Below, one piece after another: positions 8,827 to 17,268 of a DNA stretch of 64,000 nt. Every line of letters begins with the position of its first letter. The stretch's first letter is position 1. The notes under the pieces were generated by a model, which saw only the letters and a program-made list of their open reading frames with translations, searched no databases and was not told the origin of the DNA. A program made the translations under genes and the position numbers. This stretch comes from Terriglobia bacterium (lineage in GTDB: Bacteria > Acidobacteriota > Terriglobia > Acidiferrales > UBA7541): the NCBI GenBank assembly GCA_020073485.1, contig JAIQFB010000032.1, forward strand, positions 1 to 64,000, written 5' to 3'.

Positions 8827-8841
8827 TGCCCTTGACGGGCG

Positions 8842-9129
8842 GATTCCCAGATACCGATAACGCCGTTCTATAAAAGGGGATGTCAAGACAAATGCCTCCC
8901 CTGCGACGGCAAAGCACAAGGTGCTTGCCGTCCAGCCCCAGTCGTGTCACGAGACTCTGTGAGTTTTCCGTTCACGCAGATTCATATTGCCGTCGCAATG
9001 ACGCCGATCAGTTCCTGACGCAGGCAAGCAGACTGGTTGTGCAGTGCCAACCATGGTTCTATCTGAGACTTTTCGCCTATCGCTTTTTCTGGTTGTCCGA
9101 GGGGGCATAGGGTTTCTCAAAAGACTTGG
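8842..9129. repeat. Degenerate long-form repeat
   Basis: The left end (TTCCCAGATACCGATAACG at 8845-8863) and right end (GGTTTCTCAAAAGACTTGG at 9111-9129) match repeat-family arms, with about 250 bp of unrelated sequence between. The interior includes a small hairpin (GACGGCAAAGCAC...GTGCTTGCCGTC). I see no gene in 8827-9243. Confidence 0.4.
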
Positions 9130-9243
9130 TGCCCGAAGCACACGCCTAACGGGGTTATGGATACTCACCCTCGAACCAGAGCGTCTGGAGAACCAGCCGG
9201 CCATCGCCCGAAATGAATCTAGCGATGGATCCTCCACAGACGC

Positions 9244-10311
9244 TCAAGCTGCTTGTTGTTTTAGATGTTCGGCGTCGAAGCGAACTCCTTTCTTCCAAAC
9301 GATCAACGTAATGGCCGCGATCTTACGTGCCAGGGTGAGCCGCGCCATCGTTGGCTTCATCCCTCGTGCTACTAAACCGGCGTGGAACTCCTGGAATGGT
9401 CCGGGGACGGCAGCGGCCCGCGTCGCGGCTCCCTTGAAGATGTTTTTCAGATCGTGATTGTGGTTGGCGTTGAGCCCGCGAATGGCCAGGAATTTCTTGG
9501 AGCGTTTCAGTCGGCCTTCCACGATTCGGTATTCCCCGCTGGTGGAAGTCTTCAACGCCAAGCCACAGTAGGCCCACAGTTGCCGCTTGGTGCGAAAACG
9601 ATGCGGTGTCTGCATCAGAGCAATCAACAGAACGGCCCGAATGGGTCCAATCGAAGGAATCTGGCGCAGCAAGTTCATCGCGCTGTGTTTCCGGCCTTCC
9701 GCCAACAGGTCTCGTCGTACTTGCTCGCGCAACGACCGCAATGCGTCCAACTGCTGATAGTAGATCTCCGCCCGACGATGCGCGCCGGCTTCGGTGATCT
9801 TGGCCAGCCATTCCGAGCGATAGCGTGGTGCGTACACGCGCTGCCCCGCGCAGGGAATCGCCCAACTCCTATACAGGGCTTTTAAGCGGTTCATCACCCG
9901 CGTGGTATCGCGGGTCAATGCCAGGTAGCTGCGGGCCGCTTCCTTGAGCGTGCGAATTCCTGTTTCGCCGTGGTAGACCGGGTTGAGTTTGTTCAGGTAC
10001 AACAGGTCGGCCAGCTTGCGAGCATCGATGCGGTCGCTCTTGTTCCCGGCTTTTATCAGCGCGTTCTTGCGCGGATCACACACCAACACTTGCGTGACGT
10101 GGGGCTTGAGCAGATCGTGCAACCACGCCGCGCAGGTTCCTTCTTCAAAGGTCACATGCAAACTGCCGCGCAGTCCGTGAATAAACTGGAGAATCGTTTC
10201 GGCTTTCGTTTCCAGGATCGCTTCCATCACCAGCTTGCCGGCAGAATCCAGAACCGCCACCGAGATCGTTGCCTGGTGAACATCCAACCCAATATACTTG
10301 GCGTCATTCAT
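9244..10311 (-). CDS. IS110-family transposase (DEDD recombinase)
   Basis: This 355-aa protein starts MNDAKYIGLDVHQATISVAV, the first Asp-containing block of the RuvC-like DEDD domain. NKSDRIDARKLADLLYL follows near residue 93. The C-terminal transposase_20 domain contains IPSIGPIRAVLLIALM, and the downstream Ser-bearing region ends WAYCGLALKTSTSGEY. Length and domain order are normal and the frame is intact. It is unrelated at the sequence level to the IS1111-type enzyme at 48212-49243 beyond shared family features. Element ends are not obvious, since IS110-group elements often lack inverted repeats. Confidence 0.93.
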   Translation of the reverse strand: MNDAKYIGLDVHQATISVAVLDSAGKLVMEAILETKAETILQFIHGLRGSLHVTFEEGTCAAWLHDLLKPHVTQVLVCDPRKNALIKAGNKSDRIDARKLADLLYLNKLNPVYHGETGIRTLKEAARSYLALTRDTTRVMNRLKALYRSWAIPCAGQRVYAPRYRSEWLAKITEAGAHRRAEIYYQQLDALRSLREQVRRDLLAEGRKHSAMNLLRQIPSIGPIRAVLLIALMQTPHRFRTKRQLWAYCGLALKTSTSGEYRIVEGRLKRSKKFLAIRGLNANHNHDLKNIFKGAATRAAAVPGPFQEFHAGLVARGMKPTMARLTLARKIAAITLIVWKKGVRFDAEHLKQQAA

Positions 10312-10541
10312 AAGGGTGCTCCTTGTTGTAGGGGTTGATGCGAACGATCAAAACCTACTTCAAAGGGGCGCCCTTTTATAATGCGTTTCACAGGACCTAT
10401 CCCGACGCAGTCGAAAAGACAGACATAAGTGGTGGCAGAATCACTCCACGACGTGACCGTGGTCACATCATTGACAAGGATATTGAGCACATCTTTAGCG
10501 TTGATGCGACTGCCTCACCGGTTGGTTTGTAAATTCCGATT
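10312..10541 (-). ncRNA. Non-coding 5' end of the IS110 element; possible bridge-RNA region
   Basis: IS110-group recombinases are known to be preceded by a non-coding left end that encodes the bridge RNA. This 230-bp segment upstream of the transposase start has no gene and contains a hairpin-prone stretch (GACGTGACCGTGGTCACATC around 10451-10470). The element boundary within it is undetermined. The assignment rests on position, not on recognised structure. Confidence 0.25.
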
Positions 10542-10826
10542 GTGTCGCAGAATCGCCATTGGTTGATGCAAATGACTTTCTCCCAATCCGCTGCGTGCGC
10601 TCGTTGCGGCAAGCAAGATTGCTCGGCTGTCGTGATAATCCCGGCTGTCCTAGGCACCCTGAAAAGGGTTGAACCTGCCAAGGAACTATTCGAATTGATG
10701 TGTCCCGCCTGTCATCGTTTCTTTTCTGTTCCGTTTAGAAATGTCGAATACCGCGACGTTACAGACGAGGAGCTCAGACGGGGATTCATCGGCGGGCGGT
10801 CCGTTGATTCTAGATGGGTGCAATAA
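10542..10826 (+). CDS. Small putative zinc-ribbon protein
   Basis: This 94-aa protein has two Cys clusters, CARCGKQDC near residue 19 and CPACH near residue 54, spaced like a four-ligand zinc ribbon. An acidic C-terminus follows (YRDVTDEELRRGFIGGRSVD). GTG 10542 is the longest start and ATG 10566 or ATG 10572 are alternatives, none with a strong ribosome site. I recognise no named family. It lies alone beside the IS110 element and a repeat. Confidence 0.5.
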   Translation: MSQNRHWLMQMTFSQSAACARCGKQDCSAVVIIPAVLGTLKRVEPAKELFELMCPACHRFFSVPFRNVEYRDVTDEELRRGFIGGRSVDSRWVQ

Positions 10827-10867
10827 GCTGGCTTAACGACAGTGCGGATGACTTCTCCTGTGCCGAT

Positions 10868-10951
10868 TTCCGAGAAGTCCTGCTATCGGTAATTGAGTCT
10901 TGGGCCCTCGGGATGGACATTTCCCACATTCCGATAACGCCGTTTCTCAGG
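10868..10951. repeat. Short palindromic repeat (divergent copy)
   Basis: The right arm CCCACATTCCGATAACG and CCGTTTCTCAGG is well conserved, while the left arm (CCGAGAAGTCCTGCTATCGG) is diverged and the outer GGACTTGG end is lost. It lies between two convergent small genes. Confidence 0.6.
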
Positions 10952-10967
10952 CGGAATCCGAGAAGAC

Positions 10968-11516
10968 CTAGTTAGATTCCTCGAAAATGTACCAGTCTGG
11001 CGCGATTTTCTTGAAGCGGTAAGCATCACCGGGACTCTCCTCAACTCGCCCAGAATCCTTGTCCTGAAGACAAGGCGGCTCGGTATGGGCAGATCCATCG
11101 CGGGGCGGTCCGCAATGAACATAGCTGACGCTGCGTCCCCCGACTACGAGGCCCCAACTCCAAACGTCCAGTAGCGTATCGCTCGATTTCTCAGGCCTGG
11201 TTATTCCGTCGTCGAGTCCGGTTTGGCTGAACAGCCGTTTATAATCATTCCAACGCTCGTTGGATATTCCCCACTCCGATTCAGGACGCGGCCATGCAAC
11301 ATTATCCTGTCGCCATGTGAAGTCGGGAGCGATTCGGGACATGTTCCAATCCTCTTCCATCATCCTGACAAGACGCTCGAACTCAGGGCGTTCCTTGTTG
11401 AAGCGCCGTTCAAGCGAAGCATCACTAGGTTGGTGCGGTTTACAGCCCCACCAAAGAAGTGATATTCCCGCAAGAGTGCCGAAGCAAACTATCCCGACGA
11501 TTTTGAAAACTTTCAT
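10968..11516 (-). CDS. Putative lipoprotein of unknown function
   Basis: This 182-aa protein begins MKVFKIVGIVCFGTLAGI, followed by SLLWWGCKP, a plausible lipobox-bearing signal. The charged mature domain ends KIAPDWYIFEESN and contains VHCGPPRDGS. ATG 11516 is chosen for the signal sequence. The frame stays open to 11624 but adds only unlikely residues. No family is recognised. It is flanked by palindromic repeats on both sides and has no operon partners. Confidence 0.55.
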   Translation of the reverse strand: MKVFKIVGIVCFGTLAGISLLWWGCKPHQPSDASLERRFNKERPEFERLVRMMEEDWNMSRIAPDFTWRQDNVAWPRPESEWGISNERWNDYKRLFSQTGLDDGITRPEKSSDTLLDVWSWGLVVGGRSVSYVHCGPPRDGSAHTEPPCLQDKDSGRVEESPGDAYRFKKIAPDWYIFEESN

Positions 11517-11646
11517 GCGCGTTTGTTTGAACTGAGAATCTGCAACCATACTTGAATATATGACGTTCTGCGGAAATGTTGGACCCGTTCCTCGTAAGTT
11601 GTGCTTTCCGAAAACTGCCACCAAGTCAAGTTAGCAGGGTGTAGAG

Positions 11647-11730
11647 CCAACTCTTGATAAGTCGTCTTCTCGGAATGTGCCTTTTTTGGCAAAAAGCCAG
11701 TTACCGAGAACGCCGTTTATCAGGACTTGG
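11647..11730. repeat. Short palindromic repeat (complete)
   Basis: This 84-bp copy runs from CCAACTCTTGATAAG to TTTATCAGGACTTGG. The centre (TGCCTTTTTTGGCA) is itself palindromic. It lies upstream of the putative lipoprotein gene on one side and the 11837 membrane-protein gene on the other. Confidence 0.72.
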
Positions 11731-11836
11731 CCTAGAATTCAGAGCGCCATTTGAGCGGGGCACGGTCTCCGCGTAAAGCTCCGCGTACCCAGCATAGTTT
11801 ATGGTATTTTGCATTCAGTAAAGCCAGGGGTTCCGA

Positions 11837-12115
11837 ATGGGGACGCTCACAAGTTGGATTGAGGTAGCATTTCAAACCATTCTTTGGGGTGGCGGAATGC
11901 TACTCTGGACGACACACAAGAGAAAGACAGCAAATATCAAACCAGCCCTTTCCTACGCGGATGTTCTGTTTTGGGGCCTCGGGGGTATTGAGTTCGGCCT
12001 CGTGACAACAAATGGCTGGCAGGCATTCCATCGGCCCCTGATCCTCCTCGTCCTATTGGTATTTTTGGGTGCCATGATTACTTCTGTTCTTCGCCCTGCC
12101 AAATCTTCGCAGTAA
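11837..12115 (+). CDS. Small integral membrane protein, unknown
   Basis: This 92-aa protein has three hydrophobic segments (about residues 8-24, 41-56 and 66-84; e.g. LILLVLLVFLGAMITSVL). ATG 11837 follows AGGGG at a good distance. It ends in a short basic tail. No family is recognised. The gene is single, flanked by a repeat on each side. Confidence 0.55.
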   Translation: MGTLTSWIEVAFQTILWGGGMLLWTTHKRKTANIKPALSYADVLFWGLGGIEFGLVTTNGWQAFHRPLILLVLLVFLGAMITSVLRPAKSSQ

Positions 12116-12138
12116 AATCCATCTTTCGGTGTGCTGAA

Positions 12139-12173
12139 GCCACATTCCGATAACGCCGTTTCTCAGGACTTGG
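12139..12173. repeat. Half palindromic repeat (right arm only)
   Basis: GCCACATTCCGATAACG to CTCAGGACTTGG forms one arm, and no left arm is present. The 12272-12673 gene lies between this right arm and the left-arm half element at 12775. Confidence 0.65.
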
Positions 12174-12271
12174 GCATTTCAAAAGTTCAGATGCACCAAA
12201 GGTCGCTCGGAGGCGGCCTGCGGCTAAATCAAAACTCTTGATCCTAATGCAGCTTTCAAGATCGTGGGCGC

Positions 12272-12673
12272 TCACCTCTCAGCGGTCTTCGGCCCTTCCA
12301 TGAATTTCCCGACAAGAGAAAGAATCGCGAGCATCACAATCAAATCTCCTGAGTCGATGGCGGCAATCGCGAGTGCCGGAACCCACTTGGTGGTCCAGGG
12401 AACAAGCAAAATCAACGGGACATGAAGCGCCGCGAGGATGGCCATGGTGCCCCAAAACCACGCATGCCGCCTCAGTTTCCACTTTACAGCAACGGCGAAG
12501 CCAATTATCAAAATGCCGTTTATTATTGGCAACACAAGATCAAATCTTCCCAGATGATCGAACAGCCAAGCGGTTAGGAAAGAGCCAATACCCAGACACA
12601 ACAAGCCCCACCAGGGTAAGCGTATTTTCTTAGCCGCTTTTATGTCGCCCTTTATTTCGTTAGCTAGTGGCAT
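12272..12673 (-). CDS. Integral membrane protein, unknown
   Basis: This 133-aa protein has four predicted membrane helices (WWGLLCLGIGSFLTAWLF, LVLPIINGILIIGFAVAV, FWGTMAILAALHVPLILLV, ALAIAAIDSGDLIVMLAIL). Basic residues between helices 2 and 3 (KWKLRRHA) are consistent with a cytoplasmic loop. I recognise no family. It sits between two half repeats, just outside the phage-like element. Confidence 0.55.
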   Translation of the reverse strand: MPLANEIKGDIKAAKKIRLPWWGLLCLGIGSFLTAWLFDHLGRFDLVLPIINGILIIGFAVAVKWKLRRHAWFWGTMAILAALHVPLILLVPWTTKWVPALAIAAIDSGDLIVMLAILSLVGKFMEGPKTAER

Positions 12674-12774
12674 TTTCCGATCACCATTCCAGCACTGTAG
12701 CGATGCAGTTCCCCGCGTATGATGTTAGGTGATTACGGATTCAGATTCCAGATCGTGTGGCAGGATTCTAAACG

Positions 12775-12808
12775 CCAAGTCCCGATAAGTCGTCTTATCG
12801 GAATGTGG
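12775..12808. repeat. Half palindromic repeat (left arm only)
   Basis: This 34-nt arm has a perfect 8-bp stem CCGATAAG/CTTATCGG with a TCGT loop, the clearest example of the arm hairpin. It is the last family member seen before the phage-like element. Confidence 0.7.
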
Positions 12809-13401
12809 CTCTTCACCCCTGCCTCAACAACTCGATTCCCGCAGCAGCATCCCGCAGCAGCGCACATCGAATGAACACCCATAGTCACAGGTCACCCTAC
12901 GATTAGAGACCGCCTAAATCGCTTCTAATGCGCAAACGGATATGTGAACCACCTGCAATGCAACCATCACCGATGCAGTGAGTTACAGCGACGCGCGCGA
13001 TGCACGATTTGAATGCATTCGCTGACCTCCTGTAAATCGTTGACGCCAAAGAGGGTATGGGGGTGTCGTTTTGCGCCATGGGATGCGATGAAACCGCACG
13101 CGCAGGTCCGCCCGTACATTCGCGCTTGAACCCAGCGCCGTTTCTTCTCTTTGGGTTCGGTTTCGCGACCGATGCGCGCGGGTTCGCGGGTCATTCGCGC
13201 AGGGTTCCAGTCGCATTCATGGTTGCTTCCCTCGGGTAACCCGTAACAGTTTTTCCGTGTTTTGCGGGGTTTGGCCCCGCAGGCAAACAGGATTCCGCTC
13301 CACCCAAAATTGATTTTCTCGTGCCCTCCGACACGGGAATCCTGGCCCTCGACGTGTTGCCCACCTCTTCGCGTCGAGGGCCTGCCTAATTTAAGGATCA
13401 C
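12809..13401. other. Left flank of the phage-like element; non-coding leader
   Basis: I find no supportable gene here. A minus-strand open frame (12967-13443) overlaps the terminase gene and looks like a compositional shadow. The segment contains a GCGGGG-TTTGG-CCCCGC hairpin at 13264-13280 and the longer hairpin at 13344-13382. No copy of the tRNA-Arg 3' sequence is seen, so the left attachment site of the element is not located. Confidence 0.4.
13344..13382 (+). promoter_or_regulatory. Hairpin upstream of the terminase gene
   Basis: A perfect 11-bp stem (GGCCCTCGACG / CGTCGAGGGCC) with a 17-nt loop ends 19 bp before the terminase start codon. It could be a leader structure controlling the packaging genes or part of a packaging recognition site. 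There is no T-run, so it is not a classical terminator. Confidence 0.4.
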
Positions 13402-13974
13402 ATGGCGCAACGACTCAAAACACCGGAAGAACACGCTCTCCAAGGAACGGTCGCGAAACCCGCACAGGTCGTTGAGTCATTCGTTGCCCCTGGTCGCCCT
13501 CGGTACCCGAAAGGGATTTCCAAGGACGCGAAACGAGTTTTCAAAGACCTGTGCAAGTTGCTCGCTGAACGACGCACCCTGAGCGAAGCCGACGGATATG
13601 CATTGCGCCTGTATGTCATTTTGCATGACCGACACGTGAAGGCCATGGAAAAGATCGCGGTCGAGGGTGAGATCACGATGTACACCCGACTCGACGCTAA
13701 CGGTCGCGCGCACGAAGTCGAAAAAACAAACTTGTGGCTCGGTGTAGCGGAGCGCACGGAAAAATTGATGGCAGGAATTTTGCAAACACTCGGGTTGACC
13801 CCGAACGCGAAAGACCGAGGTCGGCCAACGCGTACACAGAAACCGACTGCCGAGGTCGACCCGATGGAAGATTTTCTTCGACGCGGTGAAGAGAACCGCA
13901 ATCGCCCGGTGCTTGTGCCGATTGCACCCGCGGACATGCTAGCCGATGACAATGAGGAGCCTCAAAATGAGTAG
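13402..13974 (+). CDS. Phage terminase small subunit, P27-type
   Basis: This 190-aa protein opens MAQRLKTPEEHALQGTVAKP and has the P27-family core FVAPGRPRYPKGISKDAKRVFKDLCKLLAERRTLSEADGYAL. A helix-rich segment AERTEKLMAGILQTLGLTPNAKDR follows. Small subunits recognise packaging sites and recruit the large ATPase. The start follows AAGGATCAC. It is the first gene of a tightly packed rightward block reaching the capsid gene. No large subunit follows it or occurs elsewhere in the window, so packaging would need a helper phage. Confidence 0.82.
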   Translation: MAQRLKTPEEHALQGTVAKPAQVVESFVAPGRPRYPKGISKDAKRVFKDLCKLLAERRTLSEADGYALRLYVILHDRHVKAMEKIAVEGEITMYTRLDANGRAHEVEKTNLWLGVAERTEKLMAGILQTLGLTPNAKDRGRPTRTQKPTAEVDPMEDFLRRGEENRNRPVLVPIAPADMLADDNEEPQNE

Positions 13975-14344
13975 CACCACGACACCACCCCGAAAGCCGC
14001 GCGAGAAATTGAAAGTCACAATGAAGCGCATCGGGTTTCGCACCATCGGTGACTGTGACAACGCCACATTTCAAGGTCGGTTGCTCTGCGACCCTATTAT
14101 TTCCGAACGCAGGAAGGCCGTCCTCCGCACGCGACGAGGGTATCCGAACGGTCGCTCAATCAACGTCATGGGTGACGATGACCCTGCAAGTGTTTGTTGG
14201 ATCACGAAGCACATGACCGCAGTAGAGCTTGAAGAATTGCACCAACGAATTTTAACGTGGCACATCAACACGTCAACAGGCTTCACCGAACCACCGCAAG
14301 GTCCGACCGCGCAACTTGGACCACACCGAGCCGAGGTGCGGTGA
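13967..14344 (+). CDS. Hypothetical protein in the capsid block
   Basis: This 125-aa basic protein (KPREKLKVTMKRIGFRTIG) overlaps the terminase gene end by 8 nt, and ATG 13967 is preceded by GAGGAG. It ends at the ATG of the next gene, so the genes are probably translationally coupled. No domain is recognised. Its position between terminase small subunit and protease is where phages often keep small head-completion or HNH genes, but no such motifs are visible. Confidence 0.55.
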   Translation: MSSTTTPPRKPREKLKVTMKRIGFRTIGDCDNATFQGRLLCDPIISERRKAVLRTRRGYPNGRSINVMGDDDPASVCWITKHMTAVELEELHQRILTWHINTSTGFTEPPQGPTAQLGPHRAEVR

Positions 14345-14772
14345 TGTCAGAGCAACAGGAATTTCTAGACGCGCTCAACGCACTTGACCATTTGGCGAAA
14401 CCTGCGCGTCAGGGTACGCAGGAACAACCAGTCCTCGCAATTTCCCTTGAGGGGATGTTTCTGAAAAATGCGAAGCGATCCGATTTGTTTGAATGGCTTT
14501 TTCAACTGGAAATACCTGCGCGGCAGGTCGTGGTGCATCCCGGCAAAGGTTTTGTGACCATCACCGTTGACGCGGTGCATGGGGAACGGTCACTCGCAAT
14601 TTTAGAAGGCGCGCAGTACCAGGGTGTGCGGTTCATCGCGAAACGATTCGAGCAGCGAACGATTCGCGGGGCGAACGCAAAACCCCTCACACCGTGCGGT
14701 GAACTTGAACGAAATCCCTATCCAGGGTTAAGGAGCGAACATGAAAGTCAAACTAGCAAATGGCAAGGGTGA
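14344..14772 (+). CDS. Hypothetical protein in the capsid block
   Basis: This 142-aa protein starts at ATG 14344, whose A is the last base of the previous stop (TGATG). It contains LFQLEIPARQVVVHPGKGFVTITVDAVHGERSLAILEGAQY, an alternating beta/alpha pattern, and a basic C-terminal half. No family is recognised. It overlaps the start of the next gene by about 30 nt, as is usual for dense phage operons. Confidence 0.55.
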   Translation: MSEQQEFLDALNALDHLAKPARQGTQEQPVLAISLEGMFLKNAKRSDLFEWLFQLEIPARQVVVHPGKGFVTITVDAVHGERSLAILEGAQYQGVRFIAKRFEQRTIRGANAKPLTPCGELERNPYPGLRSEHESQTSKWQG

Positions 14773-15157
14773 AGTATTCAATTTGGAAAACAACACCGCA
14801 CGCGTGTTGATAGCCGCAGGGACGTTGGTCGAGTACGTCGCACCCACCAAACCCCCGCGAATTGGAATCACTTCTTGGAAAGCCGTTATTAAACCCGGCA
14901 TCCGGTTTGAAAAAGAATCTTACATTGAACCGACACCGACAATCGTTGCGAGTTGTTCGATGTGCGGTGGCGCTGTGACGCTAACCGGAAGGAATGCCCA
15001 CAAAACCCAGCATTTTCTTCACTGCGGTCTCGACGAGTGTGTTCCCGCTGACATCGCAAGACAGTACGAGGGGTTGTACGAATCGTTGAAGCAGAAAGAA
15101 AAGACGCGTGAGCAATCCGCGGAAGTTCAGAAACCACATTTCATCGACATTTTTTAA
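14741..15157 (+). CDS. Hypothetical Cys-rich protein in the capsid block
   Basis: This 138-aa protein has a strong ribosome site, AAGGAGCGAAC before ATG 14741. The N-terminal part (NLENNTARVLIAAGTLVEYV) is followed by CSMCGGAVTLTG and HFLHCGLDEC, which could form a zinc site. The C-terminus is a charged helix. It lies 12 bp before the protease gene. A head-tail or decoration role is possible from position only. Confidence 0.6.
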   Translation: MKVKLANGKGEVFNLENNTARVLIAAGTLVEYVAPTKPPRIGITSWKAVIKPGIRFEKESYIEPTPTIVASCSMCGGAVTLTGRNAHKTQHFLHCGLDECVPADIARQYEGLYESLKQKEKTREQSAEVQKPHFIDIF

Positions 15158-15169
15158 GGACAAACGACC

Positions 15170-15853
15170 ATGAGCACTGACAAAAAGTTTGAACGACGCA
15201 TTCTTTTGACGAGCGAACTGCGCACCTCAAAGCAAATCGAAGGTCTCGACGATGACAATGACGACGAGGAGCGTTCTATCAGCGGTTACGCTGCGCGCTA
15301 CAACAGCCTGTCGGGTGACCTGGGCGGCTTTCGTGAGTGCATTGCCCCTGGTGCCTTTCGCGACATCGTGAAATCCGGTGCCGATGTAGTGGCTCTCTTC
15401 AACCATGACCCAAACCTTGTTCTCGGTCGAGTCTCGGCAGGCACCTTGAAGCTGACCGATGACGCGAACGGCTTGCACTTCGCATGTTCACTGCCTGACA
15501 ACCAAACCGGACGCGACCTGCACGCATCGGTCAAGCGAGGTGACGTGGCCGGGTGCAGTTTCAGTTTCATTCTCGGTGACGACGATCAAGATTGGAACGA
15601 CGCAACCGACCCCGACGACAGAAGCAAACGCTTTGTTCGTCGAACGATCAAGGCTTTCCGCAAGATTGTCGATGTCGGCCCCGTGGTGTTTCCTGCGTAT
15701 GACAGCACCTCAGTTTTAGCGCGGTCGGCCCTGGTCGCGCAGGTCAACGTCACCGATATTGTGATCCCGAAAGATTTCAGCGAAGCGGCAGCGAACGCGC
15801 ACAACGAACGGGTGCGTCGTCGCCGCGAATTATTGACACAAGTTTTGGCGTAA
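15170..15853 (+). CDS. HK97-family prohead protease
   Basis: This 227-aa enzyme has the family pattern. It starts ISGYAARYNSLSGDLGGFRECIAPGAF, then ALFNHDPNLVLGRVSAGTL carrying the catalytic His, and GCSFSFILGDDDQ with the catalytic Ser. VVFPAYDSTSVLARS closes the domain. Such serine proteases cleave the capsid delta domain during maturation. It directly precedes the capsid gene, its expected substrate, and starts after AAGGACAAACGACC. No residue loss is evident. Confidence 0.93.
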   Translation: MSTDKKFERRILLTSELRTSKQIEGLDDDNDDEERSISGYAARYNSLSGDLGGFRECIAPGAFRDIVKSGADVVALFNHDPNLVLGRVSAGTLKLTDDANGLHFACSLPDNQTGRDLHASVKRGDVAGCSFSFILGDDDQDWNDATDPDDRSKRFVRRTIKAFRKIVDVGPVVFPAYDSTSVLARSALVAQVNVTDIVIPKDFSEAAANAHNERVRRRRELLTQVLA

Positions 15854-15906
15854 AGCGAGTTCGCCGTGATGTACGCGAACACAAAAACCACGAACGGAGA
15901 AACACG

Positions 15907-17175
15907 ATGTCAAAATTTAAGGATTTGATGGCACTCATGGAAGAGGCAAGTACCTTGACCATGAAAGAAAGCATGACCCGAACGGAACAGCGACGATTGG
16001 ACGTCTTGCTCGCGTCGATGGCCGCAGTGAAGTCCGGTGTATCCCTCACCGACATCCAACGAGAGCAGTTGAACGAAATGGAGAAGCGCAACGGCCTTCC
16101 CATCACGAATTGGAAACAGAAGCGCACGACCACGTTGTCCAAGAAACAGGAAAAACGCGCGCGTGAATTCCAAGCGATTGTGCACCAGGGTCTCGAGTCG
16201 CGTGACTCGTCCGAGGGTGACATCAAGGCGCAGATCGGAACTTATGCAGGTGTCGGTTCGTTCGTGCCTGTTGAGTTTTACAACAAGTTGTTCCGCGCGA
16301 TGAAGTGGATCGACCCTCTTTTTGAAATTGCCACCGTCATCACGACGCAACACGGTCGCGCGATTGCTGTCCCGACACTCGGTGACATCGAAAACGTTGC
16401 GGTACCCGTGGGCGAAAACAGCCTCCAGGAATCGAACGGTCACGACCTGTCCAAGCCTAGCCACGTCTCTCTCGGTGCTTTCAGTTTTCGCACACCGTTG
16501 TTTCGCATGAGTCTTGAAGCGTTCGATGATTTGGAAACGTCGCTCACCGCGCGCGGGTTGTTTGAAACGTTCGCGAGTGACCGCGTGGCTCGTGGCTTCG
16601 GCAAACTTGCAATCAATGGCTCCGGCGATGGTGTGACCGGGATCAAGGGCATCGTGAAAATCCTCAGTGACTCCGGTCAAGTACCTCTCATCGCGACAGG
16701 TTCAAGCACGAACACCGGAAACACTGAAGACGGACACAACACGCTCGGGTCGAACGACTTCGCGAAGGCTTTCTTCGCAGTCAGCCAAGCCTACCGCAAA
16801 TCGCCTTCATGCGGCTGGCTCTTGAACGATAACACGTTGCAATACCTGTCGACTGTCATCGACAAAATGGGCCGACCTCTGGTGAACATCGTTGACGGTC
16901 GTGAGACGATCATGGGCCGGCCCGTGTTCAACTCACCGTCAATGCCTGACCTCGGTGCATCGCAGATTCCGGTCATCTTCGGTGACTTCTCCTATGTCAT
17001 CGTGCGCAACGCGGTCGACCCGCTGACCAGGGTTCAGGTGTTCACGCAGGCACCAGGGCTCATTGAGCAAGGTGAGGTCGGGTTGAGGTTTTTCAGTCGC
17101 CACGATGTCAACATTGCTTTCAACGACTGGAACAATTCCCCGGCTCCGTTTTCGTTCATTCAAAATCACAGCTAA
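15907..17175 (+). CDS. HK97-fold phage major capsid protein
   Basis: This 422-aa protein has an N-terminal helical delta-like region (residues about 1-110) ending in a basic stretch (KKQEKRAREFQAIVHQG), which is the usual protease target zone. The HK97 body follows: VGSFVPVEFYNKLFRAMKW, IAVPTLGDIENVAVPVGE, FRMSLEAFDDLETSL, FGKLAINGSGDGVTGIKGI, and the C-terminal VFTQAPGLIEQGEVGLRFFSR. Length is normal. The gene ends the rightward block and is followed by a terminator. No portal or head-tail adaptor is nearby, which is unusual for a functional head. Confidence 0.93.
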   Translation: MSKFKDLMALMEEASTLTMKESMTRTEQRRLDVLLASMAAVKSGVSLTDIQREQLNEMEKRNGLPITNWKQKRTTTLSKKQEKRAREFQAIVHQGLESRDSSEGDIKAQIGTYAGVGSFVPVEFYNKLFRAMKWIDPLFEIATVITTQHGRAIAVPTLGDIENVAVPVGENSLQESNGHDLSKPSHVSLGAFSFRTPLFRMSLEAFDDLETSLTARGLFETFASDRVARGFGKLAINGSGDGVTGIKGIVKILSDSGQVPLIATGSSTNTGNTEDGHNTLGSNDFAKAFFAVSQAYRKSPSCGWLLNDNTLQYLSTVIDKMGRPLVNIVDGRETIMGRPVFNSPSMPDLGASQIPVIFGDFSYVIVRNAVDPLTRVQVFTQAPGLIEQGEVGLRFFSRHDVNIAFNDWNNSPAPFSFIQNHS

Positions 17176-17203
17176 TTTCGACCGTTATACCTTGGCAAGT
17201 GTG

Positions 17204-17237
17204 TGGCCGACTCTCTTAAAGTCGGCCATTTGCTTTT
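17204..17237 (+). terminator. Intrinsic terminator after the capsid gene
   Basis: A perfect 9-bp stem TGGCCGACT / AGTCGGCCA with a 7-nt loop is followed by TTTGCTTTT. It closes the terminase-to-capsid transcription unit and argues that the next gene starts at 17269, not within this structure. Confidence 0.8.
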
Positions 17238-17268
17238 GTGTGTCCGTCACATTCACGTACGTTTTATC

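Noticed and set aside
8449-8919. 156-aa minus-strand frame over the barstar gene
   Set aside because: It reads through repeat-derived sequence and is opposite a recognisable barstar domain.
1231-12808. CRISPR array
   Set aside because: Repeats are palindromic, scattered kilobases apart and without uniform spacers, and no cas genes are present.
12967-13443. 158-aa minus-strand frame upstream of the terminase gene
   Set aside because: It overlaps the terminase start on the opposite strand, has low-complexity Arg-rich composition and no ribosome site.
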